Assembly: GCF_036090055.1 (NCBI RefSeq)
Contig: NZ_CP107970.1
Span: 3,040,501-3,104,500 of the forward strand
Origin: Nocardioides sp. NBC_00368
GTDB taxonomy: Bacteria; Actinomycetota; Actinomycetes; Propionibacteriales; Nocardioidaceae
Direction of reading: 5' to 3'
DNA: 64,000 nucleotides
The stretch's first letter is position 1, and each line of letters begins with the position of its first letter. The translations under genes were made by a program, and so were the position numbers. Shown here in pieces: positions 9,263 to 16,901 of this stretch. The notes beneath the pieces are model-generated. The model was not told the DNA's origin and made no database searches. It saw only the letters and a list, made by a program, of their open reading frames with translations.

Positions 9263-10380
9263 CCGAGGACCTCAGCGGCGATCTGGTCTAGGTAGCGCTC
9301 TGTGCCGAAGCGCTCCTCGGCGTCTTTGCGTCCGGCGGACGCCAGCTCGGCGGCCAAGGCGGGGTCGGCGGCGAGCCGCAGGATCGCCTCGGCGAGGTCG
9401 CCGGCGTCGCCGGGGGTCACGAGGAGACCGGTCTCGCCGTCGGTCACGATCTCGGCCAGACCCTGCACCCGGCTTGCGACCAGCGGCCGCTCGGCGAGCA
9501 GCGCCTCGACGGCGACGTTGCCGAAGGGCTCGACCCGGGAGGGCACCAGCACCACGTCGGCCTGTTCGAGCTCGCGGGCGGGCTCGTCGACGTAGCCGAG
9601 GAACTCGACGCTGCCGGCGAGGTCGCTGTCGGAGGCGCGGACGCGGAGCTCCTGCTCGAACCACTCGTAGCCCGCGAACACCGACCCGCAGACCCGCAGA
9701 TGCGCGTCGATCCCGCCACGGCGCACCTCGGCGAGCGCTTCGAGGGCCACGTCGGTCCCCTTGCGCGGCGAGAGCCGTCCGACCAGCACCAGCCGCAACG
9801 GGCCGTTCGGGGTCCGAGCACGCGCCGCCGCGACGGACTCCGGCCCCGGCACCCCGTTGTAAACGACGGTCGTACGCCGCGCCAGCGCCTTCACCGTGCG
9901 CACGAGAACGTCACGCGATGCCCGCGAGTTGGCCACCACCCGGGTGGCCAGCAGCAGCGGAGCGGTCAGGGCGAGGCGTACGGGCTTGGGCTGGTCGTCC
10001 TCGGCCTCGTGCACGTGGCAGATCACGGGGACGCGGGCCGCACGGGCGACGACGATCCACCACGGGATCGTCACGGTGTTGACCAGCAGCCGGCCGGGGC
10101 GGACCTGCCGCCACAGCCGTGCCGCGCGGACCCAGAACACCATCAGCGCCGCGGCCAGCCGGACCAGACCCGTCGGGCTGAGGTAGGCCTTGCGCAGCAC
10201 CGGGAACGACATCACCTCGACGCTCGCACCGGCAGCCTCGAGCAACGGGATCAGGGGTCCCCGCTCGGGGACGACCACGGTGATCCGCTGCCCCGCCTGG
10301 TGCAGCCCGCGCACCGTCTCGACCAGCTGAAGATCGGAACCGTAGACGTCCGGCGACGGGTGGGCGACCAACAAACGCAT
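9259..10380 (-). CDS. Family 4 (GT-B) glycosyltransferase
   Basis: Predicted 373-residue retaining GT-B enzyme. The N-terminal domain starts MRLLVAHPSPDVYGSDLQLV; the C-terminal donor domain has LVLVGRLSPRKGTDVALEAL, EFLGYVDEP and the EPFGNVAVEALLAERPLVAS motif that contacts the nucleotide sugar. I prefer ATG 10380 to the TTG three codons upstream. A -10-like TACCTT (10394-10389) lies 42 bp from operator c and would start transcription within a few bases of this ATG, giving a leaderless mRNA. It forms an operon with the flippase downstream. Confidence 0.9.
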   Translation of the reverse strand: MRLLVAHPSPDVYGSDLQLVETVRGLHQAGQRITVVVPERGPLIPLLEAAGASVEVMSFPVLRKAYLSPTGLVRLAAALMVFWVRAARLWRQVRPGRLLVNTVTIPWWIVVARAARVPVICHVHEAEDDQPKPVRLALTAPLLLATRVVANSRASRDVLVRTVKALARRTTVVYNGVPGPESVAAARARTPNGPLRLVLVGRLSPRKGTDVALEALAEVRRGGIDAHLRVCGSVFAGYEWFEQELRVRASDSDLAGSVEFLGYVDEPARELEQADVVLVPSRVEPFGNVAVEALLAERPLVASRVQGLAEIVTDGETGLLVTPGDAGDLAEAILRLAADPALAAELASAGRKDAEERFGTERYLDQIAAEVLG

Positions 10381-10435
10381 GATGAGCAAAGGTAGGCCAC
10401 CCGAACGGCCCGGGCCGAAGGTCCTGGCAAAGTCC

Positions 10436-10451
10436 TACCCAGATCTGGGGA
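10436..10451. promoter_or_regulatory. Putative class-I activator operator, site c (divergent)
   Basis: TACCCAGATCTGGGGA is nearly perfectly symmetrical and sits between divergent genes. Leftward, -10 TACCTT starts 42 bp away and the ATG is 56 bp away. Rightward, -10 TAGGGT (10491-10496) starts 40 bp away. One site could serve both promoters. Confidence 0.72.
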
Positions 10452-10538
10452 GCGAACGGGCTCGACGGCCTGGGCGGACTGTGGATCCTCTAGGGTCCCG
10501 ATGTCCCTCCCCCACGTGACAGCGAAGCAGGATCGAGC

Positions 10539-11297
10539 ATGGCCGCGACCGGCGCCGAACGCGCCCCCGGCGGGTTCCGTACGCACCTGCAGGCGCTGGG
10601 GCAGGCGCAGAAGCCTTCGCTCAACACGGCGGCCTACTCACGGCTCGTGAACCGGCCCGCCGGCCGGGTCGTCGCCGCGGCCGCACACACGATCGGTGCG
10701 ACGCCCAACCAGGTGACGGCAGTGAGCGCGACGTTCTCGGCCGCCGGGCTCGCGATGCTCGCGCTGGTCGAGCCTCGCTGGTGGACCGGGGTCGTGGTCG
10801 CGGTGCTGCTGGCCGCGGGCTACGTGCTCGACTCGTCCGACGGCCAGCTCGCCCGGCTCCGGGGTGGCGGGTCACGCTCGGGCGAGTGGCTCGACCACAC
10901 CATCGACTGCTTCAAGACGGCCGGCCTGCATCTGGCGGTGCTCGTCTCCTGCTATCGCTTCGGTCCGCGTGCCGACGGGTGGCTGCTGGTGCCGCTGGGG
11001 TTCGAGGTGGTCGCCGTGGTGACCTACTTCGGGCTGATCCTGATGCCGACGCTGCGTCCGGCTTCGTCCGGGTCGCCGTCAGCAGCGGTGCACGAGAACC
11101 CGCTGCGCAAGTGGGCGCTGCTGCCGATGGACTACGGCGCGCAGTGCTGGATGTTCGTGCTGCTCGGCTTCGGGATGCTCTTCTGGTGGACCTACACGCT
11201 GGTCTTCGTCTGCAACGCCGCCGCGCTGGCCGTCGCGCTGCGCAAGTGGTGGCGCGAGCTGCGGGCGCTGGACAGCCCCTCCCAGGTGACCCGATGA
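10539..11297 (+). CDS. CDP-alcohol phosphatidyltransferase family protein
   Basis: Predicted 252-residue membrane enzyme with about six hydrophobic segments. The signature D-x2-DG-x2-AR-x8-G-x3-D-x3-D is complete in DSSDGQLARLRGGG followed by SRSGEWLDHTID around residues 92-118. It therefore should transfer a phosphoalcohol from a CDP-alcohol, or a related phosphosugar, to a membrane or sugar acceptor. Its link with glycosyltransferases suggests a phosphodiester substituent, a phospho-linked lipid or a polymer anchor rather than housekeeping phospholipid synthesis. Its last codons overlap the next gene as ATGA. TAGGGT upstream predicts an approximately 36-nt leader. Confidence 0.88.
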   Translation: MAATGAERAPGGFRTHLQALGQAQKPSLNTAAYSRLVNRPAGRVVAAAAHTIGATPNQVTAVSATFSAAGLAMLALVEPRWWTGVVVAVLLAAGYVLDSSDGQLARLRGGGSRSGEWLDHTIDCFKTAGLHLAVLVSCYRFGPRADGWLLVPLGFEVVAVVTYFGLILMPTLRPASSGSPSAAVHENPLRKWALLPMDYGAQCWMFVLLGFGMLFWWTYTLVFVCNAAALAVALRKWWRELRALDSPSQVTR

Positions 11298-13189
11298 CCG
11301 ACCTCGCGCGGGTCGCCGTGGTCGTGGTCAGCTACGGCGACCCGGCGCTGCTCGAACGGCACACGGCCCGGGTCGCCGCCGCCCTCCGGCCTGCTCGGAT
11401 CGTCGTGGTCGACAACCACTCGACCGACGCCCACCGCGCCACCGTCCGGGCCCTCTGCGAGCGCGAGGGCTGGACCGGCGTCTTCCCGGGCACCAACACC
11501 GGCTTCGGTGCCGGCTGCAACCTGGGCGCCGCGGCCGCGCTGGCCGAGGGCGCCGAGGTGCTCCTCTTCCTCAACCCGGATGCCACGATCGACGCCGAGT
11601 CGGCGGTACGCCTCGTGGCCGCCGTCGAGGCCGAGCCGCTGCTGCTCGCCGGTCCGACCGTGCTCGGCCCGGACGGGTCGGTCGCCTCTGCGGGACTCGA
11701 TCTCGACCTCGACACCGGGACGATGCGCCCGTGGCGACGTCGCGCCGAGCATCCGGGGGCGGAGACCCTGCCGTGGATCACCGGAGCCTGCTTCGCGGTC
11801 ACCCGTGAGCTGTGGGAGCGGCTGACCGGCTTCGACGAGCGTTACTTCCTCTACTGGGAGGACGTCGACCTGTGCGCCCGCGCCCGGGCGTTCGGCGGCC
11901 GGGTCGCGATCGTCGACGGCGCCACCGCGATCCACTCCGGAGGCGGCACCCAGCGCGCCGAGGGCTCCCGCGCCAAGTCACCCGCCTACTACTACTTCAA
12001 CATCCGCAACCGCGCCCTCTTCGCGCGGACCTGGCTCAGCCAGGAGCAGGAGCGGGCCTGGCGTCGCGGGGCGGTCGGGGCTGCGTACGAGATCCTGATG
12101 CGGGGTGGACGTCGTCAGCTCCTGCACCCGTTTCGTCCCGTCTCCGCGGTCCTCGAGGGACTGCGCGACGGCCGCCGCGACCGGCCGGTCCGGGTCATGG
12201 AATCGGTACGCGAGCTGCGCGCGACAACCAATCCCTACATCGTCCAGCTCGTCGAGACCCTGGGACGCCGGGACGACACCGAGGTCGTGCTGTTCGGCTT
12301 CGCCCGGGCGATCGCGGGCCGCTACGACGTCTTCCACGTGCACTGGCCCGAGCTGCTGATGACGTCGACAGGCACACCCCTCCGTCGCCTGGCCCGCCGC
12401 CTGCTCACCACCGCGTTCGTCGCCCGACTGCGGCTGACCCGGACCCCCGTCGTACGCACCTGGCACAACCTCGCTCGTCCCGACGGTCTGTCCCGCTGGG
12501 ACCACCGGCTCCTCGACGCCTTCGAGCGCCGCACCCGGCACGTCATCCGGCTCACCGACCAGACCGCTCCCCCGCTCGACGTACCGGCCTCGACGATCGT
12601 CCACGCCCACTACCGCGACTGGTTCGAGCGGATCGAGCCTCCGGCCGTGACCACCCCGAACCCCCGGCGTGCCCTCTACTTCGGCCTGATCAAGCCCTAC
12701 AAGGGCGTCGAGCAGCTCCTGGAGGCGGTCGCCGACAGTCCCGAGGCAGACCTGGACGTACGCCTCGTCGGCTCCCCCGCCGACCCCGCCCTCGCCGACC
12801 GGGTCCGCGCCGCCGTCGACACCGACCCCCGCGTGAGCGCCGACCTGAGCTACGCCGACGACGCCACCCTGGCCGCCGAGATCGCCGCCGCCGCCCTGGT
12901 CGTGCTGCCCTACAAGGCGATGCACAACTCCGGCGCCCTCCTGCTGGCCCTCTCCCTCGACACCCCCGTCCTCGCCCCCGACAACGAGGTCAATCGCCGC
13001 CTCGCCGAGGAGGTCGGCGAAGGCTGGCTCCACCTCTTCGAAGGCGCCCTCACCATCGAAGACCTGGAGCGCGCGTTGAAAGCAGTCGCCGCCAACCCAC
13101 CTGGCGACCGCCCCGATCTCTCAGCGCGGGAGTGGCCCGAGTCGGCTGCGCTTCATGCTGCGGCGTTCCGGGCATCGTTGTATCCGTAG
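11294..13189 (+). CDS. Fused bifunctional glycosyltransferase (GT2 + GT-B domain)
   Basis: One uninterrupted 631-residue frame holds two enzymes. Residues 1-300 are a rhamnosyltransferase-like GT2: VAVVVVSYGDPALLERH, IVVVDNHSTD, GTNTGFGAGCN, LFLNPDATID, YFLYWEDVDLCARARAFG. From about residue 300 (MESVRELRATTNPYIVQLV) a GT-B protein begins with FHVHWPELL and contains LYFGLIKPYKGVEQLLEA and LPYKAMHNSGALLLALSLDTP. No stop codon separates them. An internal ATG at 12198 could allow separate translation of the second half, but the domains look fused. It is coupled to the preceding CDP-alcohol enzyme by a 4-bp overlap. Confidence 0.87.
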   Translation: MTDLARVAVVVVSYGDPALLERHTARVAAALRPARIVVVDNHSTDAHRATVRALCEREGWTGVFPGTNTGFGAGCNLGAAAALAEGAEVLLFLNPDATIDAESAVRLVAAVEAEPLLLAGPTVLGPDGSVASAGLDLDLDTGTMRPWRRRAEHPGAETLPWITGACFAVTRELWERLTGFDERYFLYWEDVDLCARARAFGGRVAIVDGATAIHSGGGTQRAEGSRAKSPAYYYFNIRNRALFARTWLSQEQERAWRRGAVGAAYEILMRGGRRQLLHPFRPVSAVLEGLRDGRRDRPVRVMESVRELRATTNPYIVQLVETLGRRDDTEVVLFGFARAIAGRYDVFHVHWPELLMTSTGTPLRRLARRLLTTAFVARLRLTRTPVVRTWHNLARPDGLSRWDHRLLDAFERRTRHVIRLTDQTAPPLDVPASTIVHAHYRDWFERIEPPAVTTPNPRRALYFGLIKPYKGVEQLLEAVADSPEADLDVRLVGSPADPALADRVRAAVDTDPRVSADLSYADDATLAAEIAAAALVVLPYKAMHNSGALLLALSLDTPVLAPDNEVNRRLAEEVGEGWLHLFEGALTIEDLERALKAVAANPPGDRPDLSAREWPESAALHAAAFRASLYP

Positions 13190-13372
13190 CGGGGTCATCT
13201 CGACAAGCGCGATCAGCCGCACCCCCGGCGGGCCATGCCGCGCGGCGCCTACGCCAGTGGGCCCGACCTTGTGAACGATTCACCAGCGACGCCCTCACCC
13301 TGTTGACCGGGTCGGGTTCGGGCCCTTGCACTAGCCGATGACACCTCGCAAATCGTCCCAACCTCTCCCGCC

Positions 13373-13546
13373 CAGTCGGCGCCACTGTCCCGCCGAATCA
13401 CCGCGAGTCGGCGCCATTGCCCCAAAAAGTCAGTACACCAGCGCCGACTCGACCGCCCCCGCCGAGACAGCAGCGCCGACTCGACCGCCCCCGCCGAGAC
13501 AGCAGCGCCGACTCGACCAACTCTGGCGAGACAGTCACGCCGACTC
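13373..13546. repeat. Opposed 32-bp-period repeat array, left HNH module
   Basis: Two forward units of GTCGGCGCCACTGTCCCG type begin at 13373 and 13405. Four reversed units, core GAGACAGNNNCGCCGACTC, begin at about 13432, 13464, 13496 and 13528. All steps are 32 bp. The unit is the reverse complement of the forward one, so the arrays face each other. The array starts about 180 bp past the glycosyltransferase stop and lies 3' of the HNH gene. The rest of the 13190-13721 gap shows no gene; a degenerate 24-bp palindrome relative (ATCTCGACAAGCGCGATCAG) is near 13198. Confidence 0.85.
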
Positions 13547-13721
13547 GGCGTGCTCGACGTGGCAGTCGCCCCCTGCTCGCGCCCACTCGTGGAGTGCGGG
13601 TTGGTCTGGCGCGGCCTGACTCGGGCGGACGCGTGGGTGTACGGCTTCGACTGGAGGTCGAGGCTGGTCGGCGGTGGCGTTGTCGGTGGCCTGGTGGAGT
13701 GGCCGCATGGACATGCTGGTT

Positions 13722-14996
13722 TCAGGGACGGCGGGTGAATCGGATGGTTCCATCCGGAAGTCGTTCATGGGTGTAGGCGGGGTTGTGCGCGAGACGGTGA
13801 TGATGCGGACACAACAGGGCCCCGTCCTTCAGGTCGGTCTTGCCGCCTGCGGCCCAGGGGTTGAGGTGGTGGGCGTCGCACCATTCGGGTGGCATGTCAC
13901 AGCCTTCGGCTTGGCAGCACTTCTGCTGGAGCCGCAGCGCCTTGCGTTGGATCGGTTGGAAGAACCTGCTCGCCCTACCCGCGTCGAGAACCTCACCGTC
14001 GCCGCCCAGCACCCAGGGGATGATGGTGGCGTTGCACGCCAACTTGCGTGCCTCGGCAGCCGAGATGGTGGTTCCGTTGGTCTCGTCGTAGCCCAGGGTC
14101 GCGATCCCGAGGTCTTTGCGGAGCTCCTCGAGGCTGATCACCACGTTGATGGTGGTCGCATCGCCACCGTGACGCGGCACGGCGGCCGGGTCGATGGTCT
14201 CCAGGAGCCGGGCGAACCCTTGTCCCATGAGTCGTTCCCATGGCGGCAGCGGGGCACCTTTGTCGAGGAGCAACTGTTTGCGGGGCTGGGCGTAGGCCTC
14301 GACGAGCCGCTTGAACCGCATCCCGACCGAGGTCGGGATGACTCCGTCGAATCCGATGGTGCCGTCGTGGTTGTCCCACACCCGCAGCGCGGTCTTCTGC
14401 TGGGCGCGTTCTTCCTCGGCCAACAGTGCTTTGGCTTCGGCGTCCTCGAACCGGGCGGGGTCGATCTCGCGCAGGATGCGTTTGCCGACGATGCGGAGTT
14501 CGTTGGCGGTCAACCTAGTGGCGTAGTCGACCAGGAGCTTCTCTGCCAGGATCAGATCCTCAGCACTGGCGACCGGATCCGCGTCGATCTTGTCCAGCGC
14601 CGTCGTGATCACCCGAGCCTTGTCCGGGGACACCACACCCTCAGCGAGCCCGGCGGCGACGCGCTCGTACTTGGCGATGCTGGTCGCGAGCTTGATCTGG
14701 GACCGGGCGACGGCTTTGTCGACCAGCAACTCGGTCCGCATCCACCCCGAGGCATCCTTGGCCCCAGTCTCCTCAGCGATGTCACCAGCAGCCGCGAGGA
14801 CCCGCAGCTTCAACGCGGCCTGTTGGGCCTGGAATTTCTCGAGTCGTTCGAGCAGGTCCTTCTTCTGATCGGTCCGCCAATAGACCGGGTCGGTTGCAAG
14901 GAGGTCGTGGAGGGCGGATTCGATAGCGCTCAGAGCAGCGTCGACCGCATCGCCGGGGTTGGTTCCCCAGTGGTCGAGCTCGCGGCCGAGACTCAT
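13722..14996 (-). CDS. DUF222 / HNH endonuclease protein (13E12 repeat family), copy 1
   Basis: A 424-residue protein. The helical DUF222 region spans about 20-330. The C-terminal HNH nuclease has its zinc-type cysteines in CCQAEGCDMPPEWCDAHHLN, followed by ALLCPHHHRLAHN. GGAGGGGAGCG lies just before the ATG. Related proteins are encoded by the 13E12 repeats of Mycobacterium tuberculosis, where such repeats serve as prophage attachment sites. By eye it is about 90% identical to the protein at 53057-54334, and similarity extends into the upstream non-coding DNA. It is probably a selfish or homing-like nuclease; activity is inferred from the motif only. Confidence 0.92.
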   Translation of the reverse strand: MSLGRELDHWGTNPGDAVDAALSAIESALHDLLATDPVYWRTDQKKDLLERLEKFQAQQAALKLRVLAAAGDIAEETGAKDASGWMRTELLVDKAVARSQIKLATSIAKYERVAAGLAEGVVSPDKARVITTALDKIDADPVASAEDLILAEKLLVDYATRLTANELRIVGKRILREIDPARFEDAEAKALLAEEERAQQKTALRVWDNHDGTIGFDGVIPTSVGMRFKRLVEAYAQPRKQLLLDKGAPLPPWERLMGQGFARLLETIDPAAVPRHGGDATTINVVISLEELRKDLGIATLGYDETNGTTISAAEARKLACNATIIPWVLGGDGEVLDAGRASRFFQPIQRKALRLQQKCCQAEGCDMPPEWCDAHHLNPWAAGGKTDLKDGALLCPHHHRLAHNPAYTHERLPDGTIRFTRRP

Positions 14997-15126
14997 CGCT
15001 CCCCTCCCTCAGAGGTGTGCTGTGATAGGGCTCATTCTACCTCCTCCGGGCCGATCGATCCAGCTATTTTCCCAGGTCAAAGGCTATTTCGCGGTCAGCG
15101 AACGGCATCGTCCATGTGGATGATAA

Positions 15127-15314
15127 GTGGCCCGAAGGGCCACCCTTCCACCCCTCAACATCGACCCAAACAGGTAAGAATCTCGCTGCGCCACACCCGG
15201 GCCGCCGCCCCGATAGCCAGCCAAATCTTTCTCGATCTGGTCCGGAGTCCAGGACCGCGAAGCGGCCGGCGAAGCCGGCGGGCCGAAGGCCCGTCCTTGA
15301 CGCCGGAGCAGATC
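15127..15314. ncRNA. Conserved branched-hairpin element upstream of HNH gene, copy 1 (candidate structured RNA or DNA)
   Basis: A hairpin GTGGCCC-GAA-GGGCCAC (15127-15143) comes first. A branched structure follows: GATCTGGTCCGG (15234-15245) pairs with CCGGAGCAGATC (15303-15314, one mismatch), and AGGAC (15251) pairs with GTCCT (15293). Inside are three hairpins, CCGC-GAA-GCGG, GCCGGC-GAA-GCCGGC and GGGCC-GAA-GGCCC. Every hairpin has a GAA triloop. The segment is almost identical at 54465-54652. No reading frame is conserved, so structure seems to be what is kept. Whether it is transcribed is not known. Confidence 0.6.
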
Positions 15315-15378
15315 GAGAACACCCTCAGGAAAGGGTCGGCGGCCCAGACCCGCCACGAAGAACGGTTACGCACAGCGT

Positions 15379-15609
15379 GGTCTCGACAAGCTCGACCACC
15401 GGGGCATCGCTGGTCCGCAACGCGTGGGTCTCGACAAGCTCGACCACCGGCGCATCGCTGGTCCGCAACACGTGGGTCTCGACAAGCTCGACCACCGGCG
15501 CATCGCTGGTCCGCAACACATGGGTCTCGACAAGCTCGACCACCGGCGCAACACGAGGTCTCGACAAGCTCGACCACCGGAGCATGGTCTCGACAAGCTC
15601 GACCACCGG
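15379..15609. repeat. Array of six 24-bp REP-like palindromic repeats
   Basis: Six exact copies of a 24-bp unit (GGTCTCGACAAGCTCGACCA plus CCGG) begin at 15379, 15427, 15475, 15523, 15557 and 15586. The unit is an imperfect palindrome around CAAGC. The first four are spaced exactly 48 bp apart, with nearly identical 24-bp intervening sequence (CGCATCGCTGGTCCGCAACA plus CGTG type). The last two are closer. Identical intervening sequence argues against a CRISPR array. Confidence 0.9.
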
Positions 15610-15613
15610 AACC

Positions 15614-15680
15614 CCGGACCAGACCGAGAAGACCCTCGAAACCACGTAGGCGGCCCACACCAGCCCCGAAGCAACGGTTC
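15614..15680. repeat. Degenerate direct repeat of the 15303-15369 segment bounding the REP array
   Basis: CCGGACCAGACCGAGAAGAC and the following GGCGGCCCACACCAG and CGAAGCAACGGTT mirror CCGGAGCAGATCGAGAACAC, GGCGGCCCAGACCCG and CGAAGAACGGTTA before the array. The 24-bp array therefore lies between two diverged copies of one 65-bp sequence. Confidence 0.65.
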
Positions 15681-15698
15681 TTTACTAACCTGAAGGAT

Positions 15699-16895
15699 GT
15701 GCCTTCTCCCCCAGACCCGACCCGCCCACCGGTCTGGATCTCCATCGCCTCGTTCGTGAGCAGCTTCGACAGATTCGTGGTGAGCCCGATCCTGGTCCTG
15801 GTCGCAACGACGTTCGGGGTCTCGGTGGGACAGGCGGTGGCGATCGCGAGCGGCTACTACCTGGCGTACGGCCTCTGTCAGCCGTTGTGGGGAGCACTCT
15901 CGGACCGATTCGGCAGAGTCCGTCTGATGCGGGGTGCGCTCGTCGGGGCAGGGATCGCTGGACTGGGATCAGCACTGGCACCCGACCTGATCACCCTGGT
16001 CGTGATGCGCGTCGTCGCCGGGGCCTTCTTCGGGGCGATCGTGCCGACGTCGCTGACGTACGTCGGCGACACCGTCTCCGCCACCCACCGGCAGCGAGCC
16101 CTCTCGGACCTGATGGCGGCGATGGCGGTCGGGACCGCGCTGGCGGCGGCAGCGGCGGGGATCACCGGTCAGCTGGCGGGATGGCGGGTCGTGTTCGCGG
16201 TGCCGGCGGTCGTGGCCCTGGTCAGCGCCTGGGGTCTGAGGAGGCTCGCCGAGCCGCCACGAGCGACCAACGGCGGCGTGAGAGCCGCGTTCCGGGCAGC
16301 CTTCAGCAACCGCTGGGTGCTGGTGGTCGGGCTGCTCGTCTTCGTCGAGGGCGGCCTGGTCCTGGGCGTCCTCACCCTCCTCGCCCCCGCCCTGCAGGCC
16401 CAGGGCGTCGACGCCGCGCGAGCGGGGCTGGCGGCGGCTGCGTACGGCATCGCGGTCCTGCTCTCCTCGCAGGTCCTCAAAACACTCACAAGCCACCTGC
16501 CCCGCTGGGCGCTGATGGGGATCGGCGGCAGCGCCCTGACGGTCGGGTACGCCGTCGCGACCATGCGCGTCTCGGTGCCCACCATCATCGGCATCGTGAT
16601 CATGCTCGGCGTCACCTGGGCCTTCCTGCACACCTCGCTGCAGACCTGGGCGACCTCGATCGTTCCCGAGGCGCGCGGCACCGTCGTGGCCTGCTTCGCC
16701 GCCTCGCTCTTCATCGGCAGCTCGATCGCCGCCGTCGTCGCCGGGCCCGCGGCCGACCACAACGAGTGGCACATGCTCTTCACCGCCTGCGCCGTGACCG
16801 CCGCCGTCCTCACCGTCGCCTGCGTGCTCGCCTACCGCGCCTACACCGCCCGCGAGGCCGCACCCCGCGCGCCAGACATCGCCACCGACGTCTAG
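15699..16895 (+). CDS. MFS transporter
   Basis: Predicted 398-residue integral membrane protein with 12 hydrophobic helices. The MFS loop 2-3 motif is seen as GALSDRFGRVRLMRGAL near residue 67. The second half repeats the fold after a basic central loop. The substrate is unknown; sugar, drug or amino-acid export are all possible. The GTG at 15699 is the first start after the repeat module; TTTACTAACC just upstream resembles a -10 region and would give a leaderless message. No class-I operator was seen, and the position immediately beside the mobile repeat suggests it may not belong to the polysaccharide set. Confidence 0.8.
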   Translation: MPSPPDPTRPPVWISIASFVSSFDRFVVSPILVLVATTFGVSVGQAVAIASGYYLAYGLCQPLWGALSDRFGRVRLMRGALVGAGIAGLGSALAPDLITLVVMRVVAGAFFGAIVPTSLTYVGDTVSATHRQRALSDLMAAMAVGTALAAAAAGITGQLAGWRVVFAVPAVVALVSAWGLRRLAEPPRATNGGVRAAFRAAFSNRWVLVVGLLVFVEGGLVLGVLTLLAPALQAQGVDAARAGLAAAAYGIAVLLSSQVLKTLTSHLPRWALMGIGGSALTVGYAVATMRVSVPTIIGIVIMLGVTWAFLHTSLQTWATSIVPEARGTVVACFAASLFIGSSIAAVVAGPAADHNEWHMLFTACAVTAAVLTVACVLAYRAYTAREAAPRAPDIATDV

Positions 16896-16901
16896 AGAAC
16901 C

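Noticed and set aside
12198..13189. Separate glycosyltransferase gene starting at ATG 12198
   Set aside because: The frame is continuous with the upstream GT2 domain and there is no clear ribosome-binding site at 12198, so a fusion is the simpler reading.
13190..13372. Possible small gene between the fused glycosyltransferase and the repeat array
   Set aside because: Open frames there have no ribosome-binding site and no recognisable product; only a degenerate palindrome was seen.
15379..15609. Regularly spaced 24-bp repeats that look like a CRISPR array
   Set aside because: The intervening sequences are almost identical to each other, the repeat recurs at 54718, and no cas gene is present.
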